Source: Seriola aureovittata
Taxonomy: Eukaryota; Chordata; Actinopteri; Carangiformes; Carangidae
Length of the DNA stretch: 64,000 nt
Assembly: GCF_021018895.1 (NCBI RefSeq)
Contig: NC_079366.1
Location: 22,987,896 to 23,051,895, forward strand
Reading direction: 5' to 3'
Shown here: positions 43,728 through 56,560 of the stretch, piece by piece
Position numbering within the stretch: the first letter of the stretch is position 1
Layout of the letters: each line of letters starts with the position of its first letter
Position numbers and translations under genes: made by a program
The notes under the pieces: model-generated
Database searches by the model: none
What the model was told of the DNA's origin: nothing
What the model saw: the letters and a program-made list of their open reading frames with translations, nothing else

Positions 43728-45410
43728 GATTCGAGCTCGCTGCCCTCCGGGCTGCAGTGTGCTGCCTCTGGCCTCATCCAGGGATAAGGCTCTTGTTTGC
43801 TCTAAGAGTCAACCAATTCTGGCAATGGATGCAGGGCTTGCTATTCAGTAATGAATTCTGCAGAGGTTGCTAATGAGGGGTTCATTTTCACGAGAATAAG
43901 GCCAATCTTATCTCAAAATGTGATACATAAACATAAAGCAGGGCTCAGTATGTACCGGCAAGTTCTCGCAGTGTGTATTATCACAATTTGTCACTCACCT
44001 CGCTCAACTAAGAATGCCATGAACATCAGGCCACAGCCCCAACAGGCTGGAAACAATCATCCTCAAGGAAACAGCCCTACCTCGAGAGTTTCTTTTTCCC
44101 TCCTGTATTGGCCATGCCATCTGTCTCTGATGCACTCTGTGACGATGTTGCTTAATTGTTATGCAAGGGAGAGGTGCTTACAACAAATGGATTGTTACCA
44201 AGCAAAGAGCTGGTGTCTGAAATTGCCATATCATCTGTGTTTCTTCTGTATTGTGTTCATAGACATAAAAAGTGTGTGAGGATGAGGAAGAAGAATGCAT
44301 CAGCAAATGGTGACATGACAAATGTTCACTGGAAGATAAAACAGACATAACGGGGAAGGATTACAAGGAAAAACCTCCTAATTGTTGCTGAGAGGTAAAG
44401 CTGACAGAGATTCAACTTTCAGGATTACAGGCTTTTCTAATAACACTGACATCAATACTGCCTCAACAAACAGGCTGCATGTTACCTCCAATCAAAGTAC
44501 GCTAAAGCACAAGCTGTCTTAATAAAACTGTTTTTTTTTCATTAAAAAATGTGCTGCGTCAACCAAATGGGAATACACCTGGCATTACATTAAGCAAATC
44601 AACTAAACAGAGTCACTTTTGTGACAGAAGCCAAACATATTCCTAAATATTCTCCTGCACTGATTACTATTCAGTTTATGCAGAAAAGGGTGTGTGCTCT
44701 GCTTCTTCATAACTAAAAGTTAAAATATTTTCCCCCACAAGTGTAAAAAATTACAAAGCATCTTTGAAAAGGAGTTTGAAGTCTATGATAGACATACTGT
44801 ACATGGGTTTTAGTTTTTGTTACATAACAGGCTCCTTAAGCAAATCAAGTGGACTCAAGGTCTTTTAAATAGCTTTTTCACACATTACCAGGAATTTATA
44901 AATGTACTCTGCAAGTCCTCAAGGATGAAATGAGAGCAAACCAGTGGGTCTGTGTTACAGGAACCACAACAAAGAACCACTGACTGGTTCCCAGTTAAAA
45001 GTTCTTAAGTATCTGCAACTTCTGTTTGCACTGTGACCAAAGTATGGGCACATCAAGGGGTATCAGGACCAGAAGTTTTCCACCATAGAGTAAGGCCCCA
45101 AAATATGCTCCTTGTAAGTCTTTTCACAAAAAGCAACAATACTAACGTCTAATTGTTTAATATGAGTAACGCTAAAGGCTATATTAGTGATTGATGTGGC
45201 TTAGTCTTCAATTTCTACAGCCTGAATATAACCACCTTTCTACTACCATTATGTCTCCTAAATGTATTTGGGCTTTAAGTAGATTTTTGTAATGTTAGAG
45301 CAGCCCCAGGGAAATGGATATAGGCAGTATTTTCCCCATTTGCATTAATGGAAAAAGTATACAGTATATTATACAAAAGTATGGCAGACAATTGCCACAG
45401 GGCAACGGTG

Positions 45411-45780
45411 TCTATAGCCGTGTCCCAATTCAGGGGCTGCATCCTTCGGAGGCTGCATTTGAAGGCCGACTGTGTCACAGTGGTGCGACTAGGCTGTCCC
45501 ATTTCAAACGCTGCTTCAAATGCTGCCAAGAAATGCTTCTTTTCCTGGGCCACGAAGGATCCAACAGGTGTATCTTTCGTGGCCCAAGCTATCCCAAGAT
45601 TCATTGCGTGTTGGTTATGAAAATAATATGGCAGCACCAACAGAGACCAAGGATTACACCTTTAAATGCAAGTATTGTGTTTCAGCTCAGTTCAACACAT
45701 AACGGTTTAAGTGAGGGAACCAAGGGCCTTAAAACCTCAAGTTATGATGAAAATAAGTTACATGTTGTCAAGGTTAATAG
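45411..45780 (+). repeat. candidate non-autonomous DNA transposon with internal hairpin
   Basis: It begins atagccgtgtcccaattcag, ggctgcatccttcggaggct, gcatttgaaggccga; I recall this type of sequence as a repeat in fish genomes. It contains a hairpin at 45547-45585 (GGGCCACGAAGGAT against ATCTTTCGTGGCCC, 13 of 14 paired). Just after it a short plus-strand frame from 45629 reads MAAPTETKDYTFKCKYC, reminiscent of the N-terminal zinc finger (CxxC) of hAT/BED transposases, and then stops. Class is tentative. Confidence 0.45.
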
Positions 45781-48700
45781 GCGACAGGAGCTGTGCTTTG
45801 CCAACCAATGGTAGGTATTGGGAGACAGCTATGAATCCACATCTACCCTGGTACTTTCACCTGCACAACAGTATCCCAGTTAGAGGTTTTTGGTCATATC
45901 AAGGTGATGATGGTGATATGAACATATAGTAATATTATACTTAATATCCCTGTCTACATGAACATGAAATTATCCAGATTTCTCATCACTGATCGTCTGA
46001 TCTTACGCTTCTCAACATGGCCTCACATGTTCAATCTCTGCACTCTTTCCGTTTCTGATCTCTTCAGAGTTCTGGACGAACCCACTGTGATTTACGGCCG
46101 TCTGGACTTCTCTGCGCTATAACAGTGTTGGTTGATAATTCTACTATTTTTAAACATGAGGGTTTTTTTAATAAATATTTAAGTTAACTACATGTATCAT
46201 TCTTTGTAACAGCTGTGGTATAAAAACAGACTGTGAAACTGAATGTCTTGTGTGCTTACCCTAGAAAAATGGTTTTATGACATAGTCTCCTGTTTTACAG
46301 TTTGTTAAGGGTCCATAAATGATCTTAAATGCTATAAAGACCTGGCAGCTTGAGGTGTAATAAAATCATTCTCAAGTAATAAAACATGCATTTGTATACT
46401 GGCAAAAGGTGTTAGAGAACTCACATTAACTAAAGAGATGGGACAGCAGAGAACTCTGTAACTTAGAGTAAACAAAGTCTGAGGGTAACTGAAACCTTTG
46501 ATAAAGAATACCATATGCAGAAAATATCATTACTCAACAAAGTAAAAGTCATGACAATGGGTTCACTACTTTAAATAATTAATTTCAAATAGTAGTACCC
46601 TAAGAAAAAGTGACATTTTAATATCCTTCTATGGACATAAAAAAAGAGGTCAATTCTATGCTTGCAAACTTTATTCTTCCTTTAAGTAGTGGTGAGAACA
46701 AGAAAGTGAACTGGGTAGCGGGTGCTGACTTAAGCAGGTGCATCTACAGCTGGCTAGGGGGATGGAGCAGAGGCACAACCTGGCCACAAGGCTCTCTGGT
46801 GGCCGTGCAGGGTCCCACTCTCCCACGCTCATCACAAATTAAAGAGGCCAGTCGGACCAAATCAGCACTTTCTCTTATCCACTGTAGCATGCTGATGTTG
46901 TATGGAGGTGTAAGGGATGCCCTGAGAAGATCAGGGGAGATGAAGCATAAAGTGAACATGTGGGTACTAAGAGCCTTAAGCAACTTCACTACATCCAGGG
47001 TAACTCCATCTCCACTGACTTTGTTAAATCTAATATGCAGGAGAACTTCTCAAAAGGATTTGATGATGATTGTGTGGGTGAAGGTGGCTCACATTTTACA
47101 TCCTTCTGATGTTCAGGAAAGCACTGCAGCTGGACTATAATGTATACAGATCCATTATCCTGGAATATGGGAAAAGATGGAAATTGTCTTCACCAGCCCA
47201 CCCTTAAATAACTACCACACAGTTGCAGCTCATAGCATTTCCAATCCAACATCAAGAGTTTTCAACTGATATTGCAGGCTGGAGGCACTCCCAGCTTTTG
47301 CTCTTATGTCATGTACTGTCAGTTTTACTGTGTCAGCATTTATGACAGGGTTCAATTACAACCGTGTCAAAAAAACACCAGTTTTGTAAAATGCAGTATT
47401 AAGTTTCTGAAACAAGGATTTTAGCACAGGTGTTGACTCCTGATTGCAGATAATGCAGGCAACCACCTTAGTGGACTCGCGAAACCCAGATATTTGATCA
47501 TTTTAATTAGTAAACAGTGCCCAATAGGATTTGGAAACTTGGTAGATTTTCAACATTATTTCACAGTGTTTATTTCACTGAGATTCCACGTAAGTTATAT
47601 CCAAAATTGTAAACATTACAATGGCCAAATCAGGCTTTTTAGGACTGATACCCGTCACAGATTTAAAGGTAAAGGTAGCAAAGGTTTTGACCACTAGTAG
47701 CACTATGGAGGTATGTTTTTGGGACTGGGTCCCACCAACAAAGGCAGTGTCTTTCGGTAATAAACATTGAATGTAAAAATAACCTGCGGCTGTTTACAAA
47801 GAAACGTCACAGCTTTAAAAGCAAACTCCACCGACTTAGCACCGCACTTTTATAACATTGTCTGAGCCACAAAGGGCATTCTCCTTCTTTGTTAAAATGT
47901 ATCATCCACCACCGACAGATTGGTCAGAGATTCAGCGGTGGTACGCTGGTAACAGCTAATGTAGTTTTGAGCTGCTAGCAACTAACAGAGATGAGGTGTA
48001 ATTACTAGGAGTAATCATTCATAACATTTGGTTACAGTATATTCAGTTAGAGAGGAAGCAATCAGCAAATCAGTGAGGACATTTCAGGGAAAATACTCAA
48101 GTAGGAAAAGCCCACTTCTGAAAGTTAACTTTAGTGTAATTCAGGAGTAACTTTAATTTGACTAAACTTGAAGTCTGTCCCCAACACCGGTTGTGTTTTT
48201 CCACTGGACTAATGATAAACAAGTAAGAGGGGTAACAAGCAGAGTAATGAAGCTGTGCTAATTACATCAGGGCTCAGTTTAAATAAAAGGCTTTGGATGT
48301 TGCTGTCCTGTTAGGAGACGTAGCTGGAAAATCTAATGTAGCCATGGAAGCCCTTTCATTGTCATCCATCATTGTAATATAACAGACTACTGACACTGCA
48401 GATGAGACAAAAACAAAGCTCAGATGATCCAGCTGCTCTGTGTAACTGTATGTGTGCATGTGTGTGTGTGTCCATGCATTTATGTGAGGAGCCTATCATT
48501 GATCTTCCATTTTTGTATTAATAAATTAATCCCTACAACGTGCCCCCCATCCTCATCAGAGGAGAGCATATTGATTGCTTTGTTATACTGCCTTAAGGAG
48601 GCCATGAATTGCTAATCAAAATCCTCAATGTGCACAGAACTGCATCAGTTTTCCTGGCCATGCAAAACAGACAGAGCTAAACTGTTAGGGAACAAGGAAA

Positions 48701-50452
48701 AAAAAGCAGTAGAGTCACAAGATATGACCTTGTGTAATTTGTTTGCGCTTATCTGAAAATCCAAGGATGGCTACATGTTCTTGCAAAGACATGATGTAAA
48801 CTGCGAGAAATGACAAAACTTTCTATGGTCACAAAACATGAACGCTTATGGGCATAACTGGCTTTTGCCCAAGCTAACTCAAACTCAAAATCCCTTGATG
48901 CTGCAAATAATTACTACTATCATTATCAACCGTTTTCTGGGTTCACACTGTGTTTGCTTTAAAAAATGTCAGCCAATACAGGAAAATATCCATCAAATGT
49001 TCTAAAGCCCAAAAAATAGTATTGAATAGCTCGTTTTGCCTGAACAGCACTTGAAAACTTAAAGATATTTACTCTACAATGATAAAAGACAAAGAAAAAT
49101 AGCAACTATTATAGCAGCTATTACTATTTGAATGTCGTCTTGGCAGAGAACACTGTACAAAAAAAATGACTACTGACACACTTTTTCTGGTCTGGCACTT
49201 AATGCCACCCTCCTGTCTAATGTCTGAGCACTCCAAGATGGTGATAACACTCCAGAGAACACTGTAGGGTTTTTGAAGTACAGCACCTCTTTCCAAATGA
49301 TACTCCTCCATTATTATCCCTCAGCAGCAAAATAATTTCCCTTCACGCTGAGATAAAGTGTGTACACTTTGACATATGCACTCAGCCAGTTGGCCCAATA
49401 GAAGAATCAATATGAGAAGCTGAAATGAGATTCTTACTCTTTTCTACGTGGACAATGCTTTTATTCAACGTGAGGTTAAAGCTGTCCCAAGCAATAAGAA
49501 CGTATGGACTTATGGAGATACTGTTAAGCTGGAAAAGGAGCTGCCTTTTTCTTCAAGTGGGCACCAGTGTTGAGATCAACAGGGACATCTCTGGTTTATG
49601 CTTTCTGTGTAGCTTTATGTGACCTCAGCATGAATGAAGGTGCATTTCTGGGCAACTTGTTTTTATGCCTTTTAAGCTTGTAGACATCTGGCAGAATTGA
49701 AAAATGCCAATGTCAGGATAGGTTATCTGTAAATGTGGTGTTTGTATTGTTTCAATGGATTTTGAAGGATGCTACTTTCATTCCACATTAAGCCTAATGA
49801 AGTCTTGAATGTAAAGGCTAAAGGCGAAATAAGCTTCAGTACATAGCTAAATATTGGGGTATGGTAATTGCTGGCAATGGCTAGTGAATAAAAGGCCTGC
49901 AACACCAGGCCTATTGTTTGGTTACTTAAATTTCACAGTTATGAAATTCAGCATTCGAATAATTTTGAAGTTTAAGGTTTCAATTAGGAGTTTTTACAAA
50001 AGGACTAGACAAGTTTAAACTGCTTTCGATCAAGATTATATATCCCCCTCTTATATACAAACAAATTAATATTTGCAACACAAATTATATATTTAAAATC
50101 TGATCTTCATCCTGAGTTTTGTCTTCAATGTAAAAATAACTGATACATTCTTGAATTTTATTTATAAATAAGCACAAATAAAGAGCTTTAAATAAGATGC
50201 ATGAAACCTGGACAGTTAAAATGTCCCCATTACAAGACAACTTAGCCAAAGCTTATCTCTCTTACCAGACACTGAGTGACTAATTATATTTTCTTATAAG
50301 CAGAAAATAAGCACATTTGTTTGTAACAGGCAAGACTTAACACTGGAGAACCCCAAAGCTTTGCAAAAGAATCATTTTAGTCCGCGAAAATAACTGGCAA
50401 TGTAGTTCTTTAATGCTCTCTTAAGTTGATATGACTATTATATAAAGGTTTC

Positions 50453-50468
50453 AAAAAAAAAAAAAAAA
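50453..50468. repeat. poly-A tract
   Basis: A run of 16 A in non-coding DNA. Confidence 0.85.
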
Positions 50469-51002
50469 GGGCTCTTTTTGACTCGGTCTCCACAGAAATC
50501 AGTACACTGGACTAACATTGTGTGATAGACTGGATTTGTGAAACAGAACAGGCCTGTAACCTACTGACAGCCTTTCTAAGGCAGTCAGCCTGCAGTGAGT
50601 CAGAGGCAATGAAAAGAAAAAAAAAACAGAGATACAGCTTTTGACTCAACGCTGCCACAGAAGAGTCAGGGTGCACTGACGCTTCACCGGGTCCTCAATT
50701 ATCCCTGTGCCACTTCATGCTGTGCCCAGTTGTGATACTGACAGCCACTTCACATCTGGTGACTCAAGCCTCGTCAAAGTCTAGCACACCCAAGGCTGAT
50801 AGCTGAGCAATTTCAATTCCAGATACCAGCTATGTGACTGAGAGCCAAACAATTAGGCAACATTTCATTAATCAAAGAATATTATACTACTGCAGGGAAA
50901 TTAAGATTGCGGATCATTGTAGGCCATTAAAAGGTAAGGCCACCAGTCAACAGCACCTTATGGAACACCTATTACAAGTTTGCCTGGTATTTTGTAAATG
51001 TA

Positions 51003-51005
<3 letters not shown>

Positions 51006-51064
<59 letters not shown>
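51006..51064. repeat. (TA)n microsatellite
   Basis: About 29 uninterrupted TA units, the longest simple repeat in the window. Such runs extrude cruciforms easily and are usually length-polymorphic. Confidence 0.95.
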
Positions 51065-51066
<2 letters not shown>

Positions 51067-53839
51067 TAATGACATGTATTACTGTGATAATAAAAGCTAG
51101 ATTTTTCCTGTTTTTCAGCCTAATCAGAAGAATACATTTAGACAGCTTTACTATCCAAGAGGTACAATTGAAACAATATAACTGAATAGAAACCTGGCAT
51201 TTTATTTTTTTGGATTGCTGTATTCAAATGTAAGTTGTTTCTCAAACCAAAATTTTTAACAAAAACTATCAATCTGTTAAAACTGACCTTCATGGGAATG
51301 ATTTCCCAAGGATTTTTTTGAACAATTACCATTTCATTAAACCTGCGGAAGATGTGCAACAGTGTAAGAGCTTCTTCAGACTCTTAATGTAGTACTGAGT
51401 GCAGCACTCATAGTCGTCATAACAACCTGAACATTTATTGAAGCTCTTAGCCTGGAGTGTCTGCATGTGGAAAATGAGTGAAAGGAGAGAGTTGGTGCTT
51501 GAAAGACAGCAGATGTGTGTCTGAGGGACACGTGAACTGCTTATAAATACTAATGTCTGCAAAACGTAGAGATGGGGATGGGAAACGGTGGGAGTCGTAC
51601 AATCTTTAGGGCACAAAAGAGGTGATTGGAAGCTCAACTGAAGCATGACCAGAGAGACACAAGACCAGCGCTGATACAAAAAACGACTGCAGCACCAACA
51701 TGCAGGATCCCTCTCAGACTCTGCCATGAAAATGTCCAAAACACACCTAATACTAGTGTCCAAGCAAGACAAAATTAAATGCACGGGTGTGGCTGTAATG
51801 CACAAACCATCCTGGCAGTGTTTTGACATGGGGGAAGGTCCTGGGTGGCACTAAGCTTACAAACGCCTCTGTGATCATTTAACCTTTAGTTCATGCTGCC
51901 CCCTAGAGGTAACAAAGCAGCATTTTGAGTAGCAAACAAAACATTTCAAGCAGCAGTGAGGAGCGCCATGGGACTGTGTTCAGTTTTCTTCTGTTGAACA
52001 TGACATGATGGAAGTAAGAAACATATGGAAATAAATATGAGGGCTCCATAGTGAAAAGAGTTTTTTCTTACCTTTGTGGTTCACATGACAGGGGAGCAGG
52101 ACATAGGGGAGAAAAAAGAAAACAAATCTCTGTTAGCGAAAGGCTTTTCATTAGAGGTAAACAGCATGAGCAAATTAGTGCACTACTGGCAGGTTCAATG
52201 GGCTGCAAAGTGCTACAAGTATTTTCAACATAAACGGCAAGATACTTTTATTTATTAAATCCAACAGTTGCACATTGATTTAATGTCCAAAGGAAATTTT
52301 TTAATGGAATCACTTGCATCCAAAAATACACCAAACTTAATAAATATCTTTGAATTACTACTGAGTAACAAAGACCCTGAAACTGGAAACACACTTCTGA
52401 TGTTTTTTTATTTTTATTATTATTAATATTTTTGGAGCAGCACAAGTGGAAATCAATTCAACTACATTGTTTGCGGAAGGCAGAAGCTTCTGCGCAATTG
52501 AAGCCGAAACTATTTGCATTACCAGGTAGATTTTCGCGTGTGATTCGGATGAAGTTAATAGTATCAGTCAACATCAACAAATATTGTCAAACTGCAATAA
52601 ACAGATGTGGCAAAGAGGATTTAGTTCGAAATAGCAGCTAACCACTTCAAAGTATCTGTAAAGCTATTTCTAAGTGGCTTGTGAACTACAAATTCACGCA
52701 AAATGTGATCATTGACCCTGTAAACTGAACAATATACAATAAAACATGGAATTGAGTAGTGAGGAATGTGATAAAAGGAACATTGCTTTGAACGGTATAA
52801 CAATATCATACCTAAGGAACTGTTTCGTACCAAGACTAATGTTTGCATGGTAAAAAGAAGTGTTTGGCCTTCTGTGAGGCCGACTCATGAAGACTACAGG
52901 AGGGTGGGATTCACAGCTCTGTAATGAAGGTGTTTGTTGTGGGTGTCTGATGTAACATGGTGTAGGTGCTGAAGCAATTCTCTTCTGGCTCATAGAAATT
53001 GATTTCGGTTTCTTAGTTTCTCTACCAATTGTGCAGACCAGCATCAGCTGAAATGGTATCAGTACCAAGACCTCGCCGCAGAAACAGCTGAAAGGTAAAA
53101 GCAATTTCTGTGTTTGGCTTAACTGCACACTATCATTGTTCTTGACTGTTTCAGCTCTGGTTTGTTCCTTTTGTTAGTCTGAAAGCAAAATGTGAAAAGT
53201 ACAACTCCTACACACGAGTCACAGGTCCACATGCTGTGAGAAGACCGAGGCGTGGAGTCGCAGGAATGAAACTGCATGTATTGTGCACTTTTTCCCCCTT
53301 TTCACATATTTCTTTACTTGCTTTTCACGTTGATATTTGACTTATTCATTGTGAAGTTACACACACTGGAGACATGCTCAAACCAGACTATTCTAACATA
53401 CTGTAAACAAACAAATTGCTGCAATTATTCCAAACATTTTCTCAAAGGCAGCTCTCAAACGTGCCTTTTAAGAGTGAGATGGACAACTCAGGACTGCACA
53501 AGATAGATTTGTGGATTAATTCACCCCAATGTGTTTGGCTGATTTACTGCTTTGTTAGCTTACTGTCCTGCTTCAACCAAATGAACTACTTGATCAAGTG
53601 AACAACCAAATGATTCTTGATTGTGTTTCTGTAATTCCTAAAAAGTGTACATTAAAATGCAGTCCATATAAGCAAGTGGAAATCTCTAAATATTAGTACA
53701 GCAACGCTATTAACTATTGCAGCTATTACAGCTGTTCATTATGTTGTCAAACTTAAATCAAACCAGCAAAGATTTTTATCAATTATCATTACCAAAAATA
53801 TATCAGTTCAGGTGCATAGTGGAGGAGCTATTTCAGGCA

Positions 53840-54310
53840 TCCCTGCTTCCAGAAGTAGAAGCCCAATTCATTTTTCCCCATAGATAACTTTACGTCACTC
53901 ACAGCTGGAGCCCTTCTATGGCTTGGATTGGCATGAAACTCTCCTGGTTCAATCATTAGTCTAAATTGTCAACAACTTTGATAAGATGTTAAAGGTACAT
54001 TCTTGTGTCAAACATAACAAAATGACGGACATCACATGATTTCTCAGAAACTGGTGGCCATAACCTAAACCTGAGGGGTCTCTACATTATCCAGGAAGAG
54101 TCCTGTGTTTCTGTGTTGAAGTAACATTAGCGGAATGGGAACACAGACCGGGTAAAATCACTTCTGGGACCAGCAACCCCCCTTTCATTTCACAACTCGC
54201 TATTTCCAAAATAAGGTGAAAATCTGTAAAAAGCTGTACACAAGCACACTTCACTGACAAAAAGCACACTGCTACACTAGGTGGCGGTCCTGGAGATATG
54301 CCGTTGAGTT
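53840..54310 (+). repeat. possible dispersed repeat
   Basis: Stretches such as tccagaagtagaagcccaat, tatggcttggattggcatg, caatcattagtctaaattgt and gtggccataacctaaacctg resemble a repeat I have seen in fish genomes, ending near taggtggcggtcctgga. I see only one copy in this window, so this rests on memory. Confidence 0.3.
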
Positions 54311-54954
54311 CATTGTGTTCTCACCTTAAAAAAAAAAAAACTTTAAACAAATTTGTAGTTTCTAAATAAGTAACTCATATGTTTACTATGGTACTTCTTT
54401 TGGAAAGTTAAAGTTTCCAAATCAAATCATCATCTGTGTTTGAGACATGCTCAGTCACAGGGAGTCATCTGCACTGAAACTGAATTACTCCATTTAGTCA
54501 GGACAATAAGCTTGTGTGAGGACGGAGGGCGTCGATTCTGTTCCTCCGAGATAAGACCAGGAGTCTCTTTTCCTGACCCAAATAAAACCTGAATGAATGA
54601 ATGAATGATAGAAAGACAAGACAGGAAGAGACAGAAAGGTAGCCAGAGAAAGAATTGATGTTTTATGAACAGTGAGTCAGTAGTCTGCCAGGCATGCTGC
54701 CATCCTCCTCCTGTTCAATGCCCACAGAGGGCAACCTAAAGGGAGATATAATTTCCACTTTGCTGTACTGTTAATGACACAAAGGAGAAGCATGTCCTTG
54801 AAAGAGCAGGAAGACATATTCTCATATAAACAGAAAGGACTGTGCATTATTCTAATTTTTGCATTGATGTAGATGAAACTCTTGAATTAATAAAAATATG
54901 AAATCTGGAGGGAAGACATGAAAAAGGCTACTGCAGCAAGAAAACTTGCGGGTA

Positions 54955-55230
54955 GAACTGCAACTATCAGTCAATTAATCATTTAGTTGATCAACAGAAA
55001 GTTAATATGAAACAATTTTGATAATCAGGTGAACATCTTTCAAATCAAACATTTGATGGTTCCACCTGATTTGCTGCTTTTCTTGGTCTTACATTATACT
55101 CAACTGAATATCTCTGGGATTTGGACTGTCGATCTGCCAAAACAAGACATCTAATGGCATCAACTTTCATTTTTAAGTTATATGAATACGATATAAAAAT
55201 AATAGATAATGGAAATAATCCTTTGTTGCT
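54955..55230 (-). repeat. gctgcaact MITE-like family, near full-length inverted copy
   Basis: In plus orientation it begins gaactgcaactatcagtcaa, ttaatcatttagttgatcaac, then ctgaatatctctgggatttgg and caaaacaagacatctaatgg. The reverse complement gives the block order of the other copies. It ends gataatggaaataatcc. Confidence 0.6.
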
Positions 55231-56429
55231 GCCTTACCTCTGAGTCAGTGTTATAGGATAAGATCCTAGTATTAACTGTTGTATCCCTTGGCCATATTTT
55301 GATGTGGTTTGTCTACTAACAGTGAAGAGGAGCATATTGGACAAACTACACAATATTTCAGCAGAGAGAGACCTACAGGAGATGGTCAAGATACTATTAA
55401 TAGCCCTCTGAATCACCACAATTACATTTGTAGGAGCCCATTTACAGTAAATGCATCCACCTCCTCACAGCAATGCCTTGATGTTTTGAATAATAAAATG
55501 CATAAAGGCAGAATGGTACAAGAAGACAAGTTTAAGTAGCCATTTTGAAGCCTCTGATGATGTAGGCAGATCAGTAAAAAGAAAAGCATGAATCTGGAGA
55601 TTATGCATTTATATGTAAACAGACAGTAGCACAAACGCAGACTCCTCATTCTTTTCAATAAGAGTCCTGAAACAGGAGGATACAGGAAAGAAATGCTGGA
55701 TCAGCTGTTGAAAAAGCACAAATATGTGGCAGCGTATATTCCTGGTAAATTACTTTGTAATGTTAACAGTGTTGCTGTGGCCGAGGATCAAGTTGAACAA
55801 TCCTGCCTCATAGCATCATAAACCGCTGTGCAGTGTATGGGGATGTGATAAGCCTTCAAACTTATAGATGTAGTCCTCAAACTAAACCTCCTAGATCATA
55901 TTTCATTGTCTCACCGATACCTGCAGCAACACAGCCTCTTGTGGTTTTTTAACAGAGTGCTATTTTTGGTCTGAACATGGCCTTACTTGTCAGACCTTAA
56001 GTTACAGTACACCATAGCCAAGGTCATTTATAAATTCTGTAAATTATAAATACAGGTGTCATGGCCTAAACCTGGCAGTCATCCATCATCTCTTACACTA
56101 TACATGCTGCTAATCAATGGCAGGTGATGAATCGGCTCGCCAAGACCAAATAGGTTCACTTGGCCGCCAACAGCCACAAGAAGAGTTACTGAGACATACA
56201 TCTGAGATGGTATTATGTTCACTTTGGAAGTGTGTCATCATTTTTGTTCTTCAGACATAATTTATTGCTTTGGCGTTACAATGAATGTCAGACACATTTT
56301 TATAGAGGTATTTACATACGGCCCCCGTTTGGCTATTTTGCTGAAAAATGAATTGTTCTTTTATGGATTGAGAAAACTCTCCTACTTCTCTGAGTAAGGC
56401 TGAAGCTAATAATCTCCCTATTATTTTCT

Positions 56430-56560
56430 CTAATATCAGAAAATAGAGAAATATTCATCAGGATTTCCCAGTATCCAAGATGACATCATCAAACCTCTGA
56501 TCAACAGTCCAAAACCCCAAAACATTCAGTTTATAATTGCAAATAATAAGCAAACCCAAC
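56430..56560 (+). repeat. gctgcaact MITE-like family, internal fragment
   Basis: It contains atcagaaaatagagaaatat, tcccagtatccaagatgaca and caacagtccaaaaccccaaaa with cattcagttta, the central blocks of the family in order. Confidence 0.6.

Larger units (their letters stand above)
36951..45410. other. non-coding stretch, no exon recognised
   Basis: Mostly AT-rich sequence. It contains a 19-bp-arm hairpin (38759-38804), a frame of uncertain status at 41258-41557, and a moderately GC-rich patch at 43620-43800 with a 17-bp palindrome. No domain-bearing exon recognised on either strand. Confidence 0.5.
45781..53839. other. non-coding stretch, no exon recognised
   Basis: AT-rich DNA. It contains an A16 tract (50453-50468) and a long (TA)n run (51006-51064). 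A 169-codon frame at 46631-47140 has no recognisable domain and is not supported as a gene. Nothing else recognised. Confidence 0.5.

Noticed and set aside
43999..44030. Strong donor-like site on the minus strand (GCGAG/gtgagt)
   Set aside because: The phase-0 frame meets TAG within four codons and no upstream coding is evident; no transcript evidence is available.
46631..47140. A 169-codon plus-strand frame
   Set aside because: No recognisable domain, no protein-like periodicity that I can see, and an overlapping frame on the other strand. Probably chance.
52072..52100. Strong donor-like site on the minus strand (ACAAAG/gtaaga) that could end an upstream fbxw7 exon
   Set aside because: The phase-0 frame has a TGA nine bases upstream of the donor, so it could only be a non-coding exon, and such donors are frequent by chance in 34 kb.
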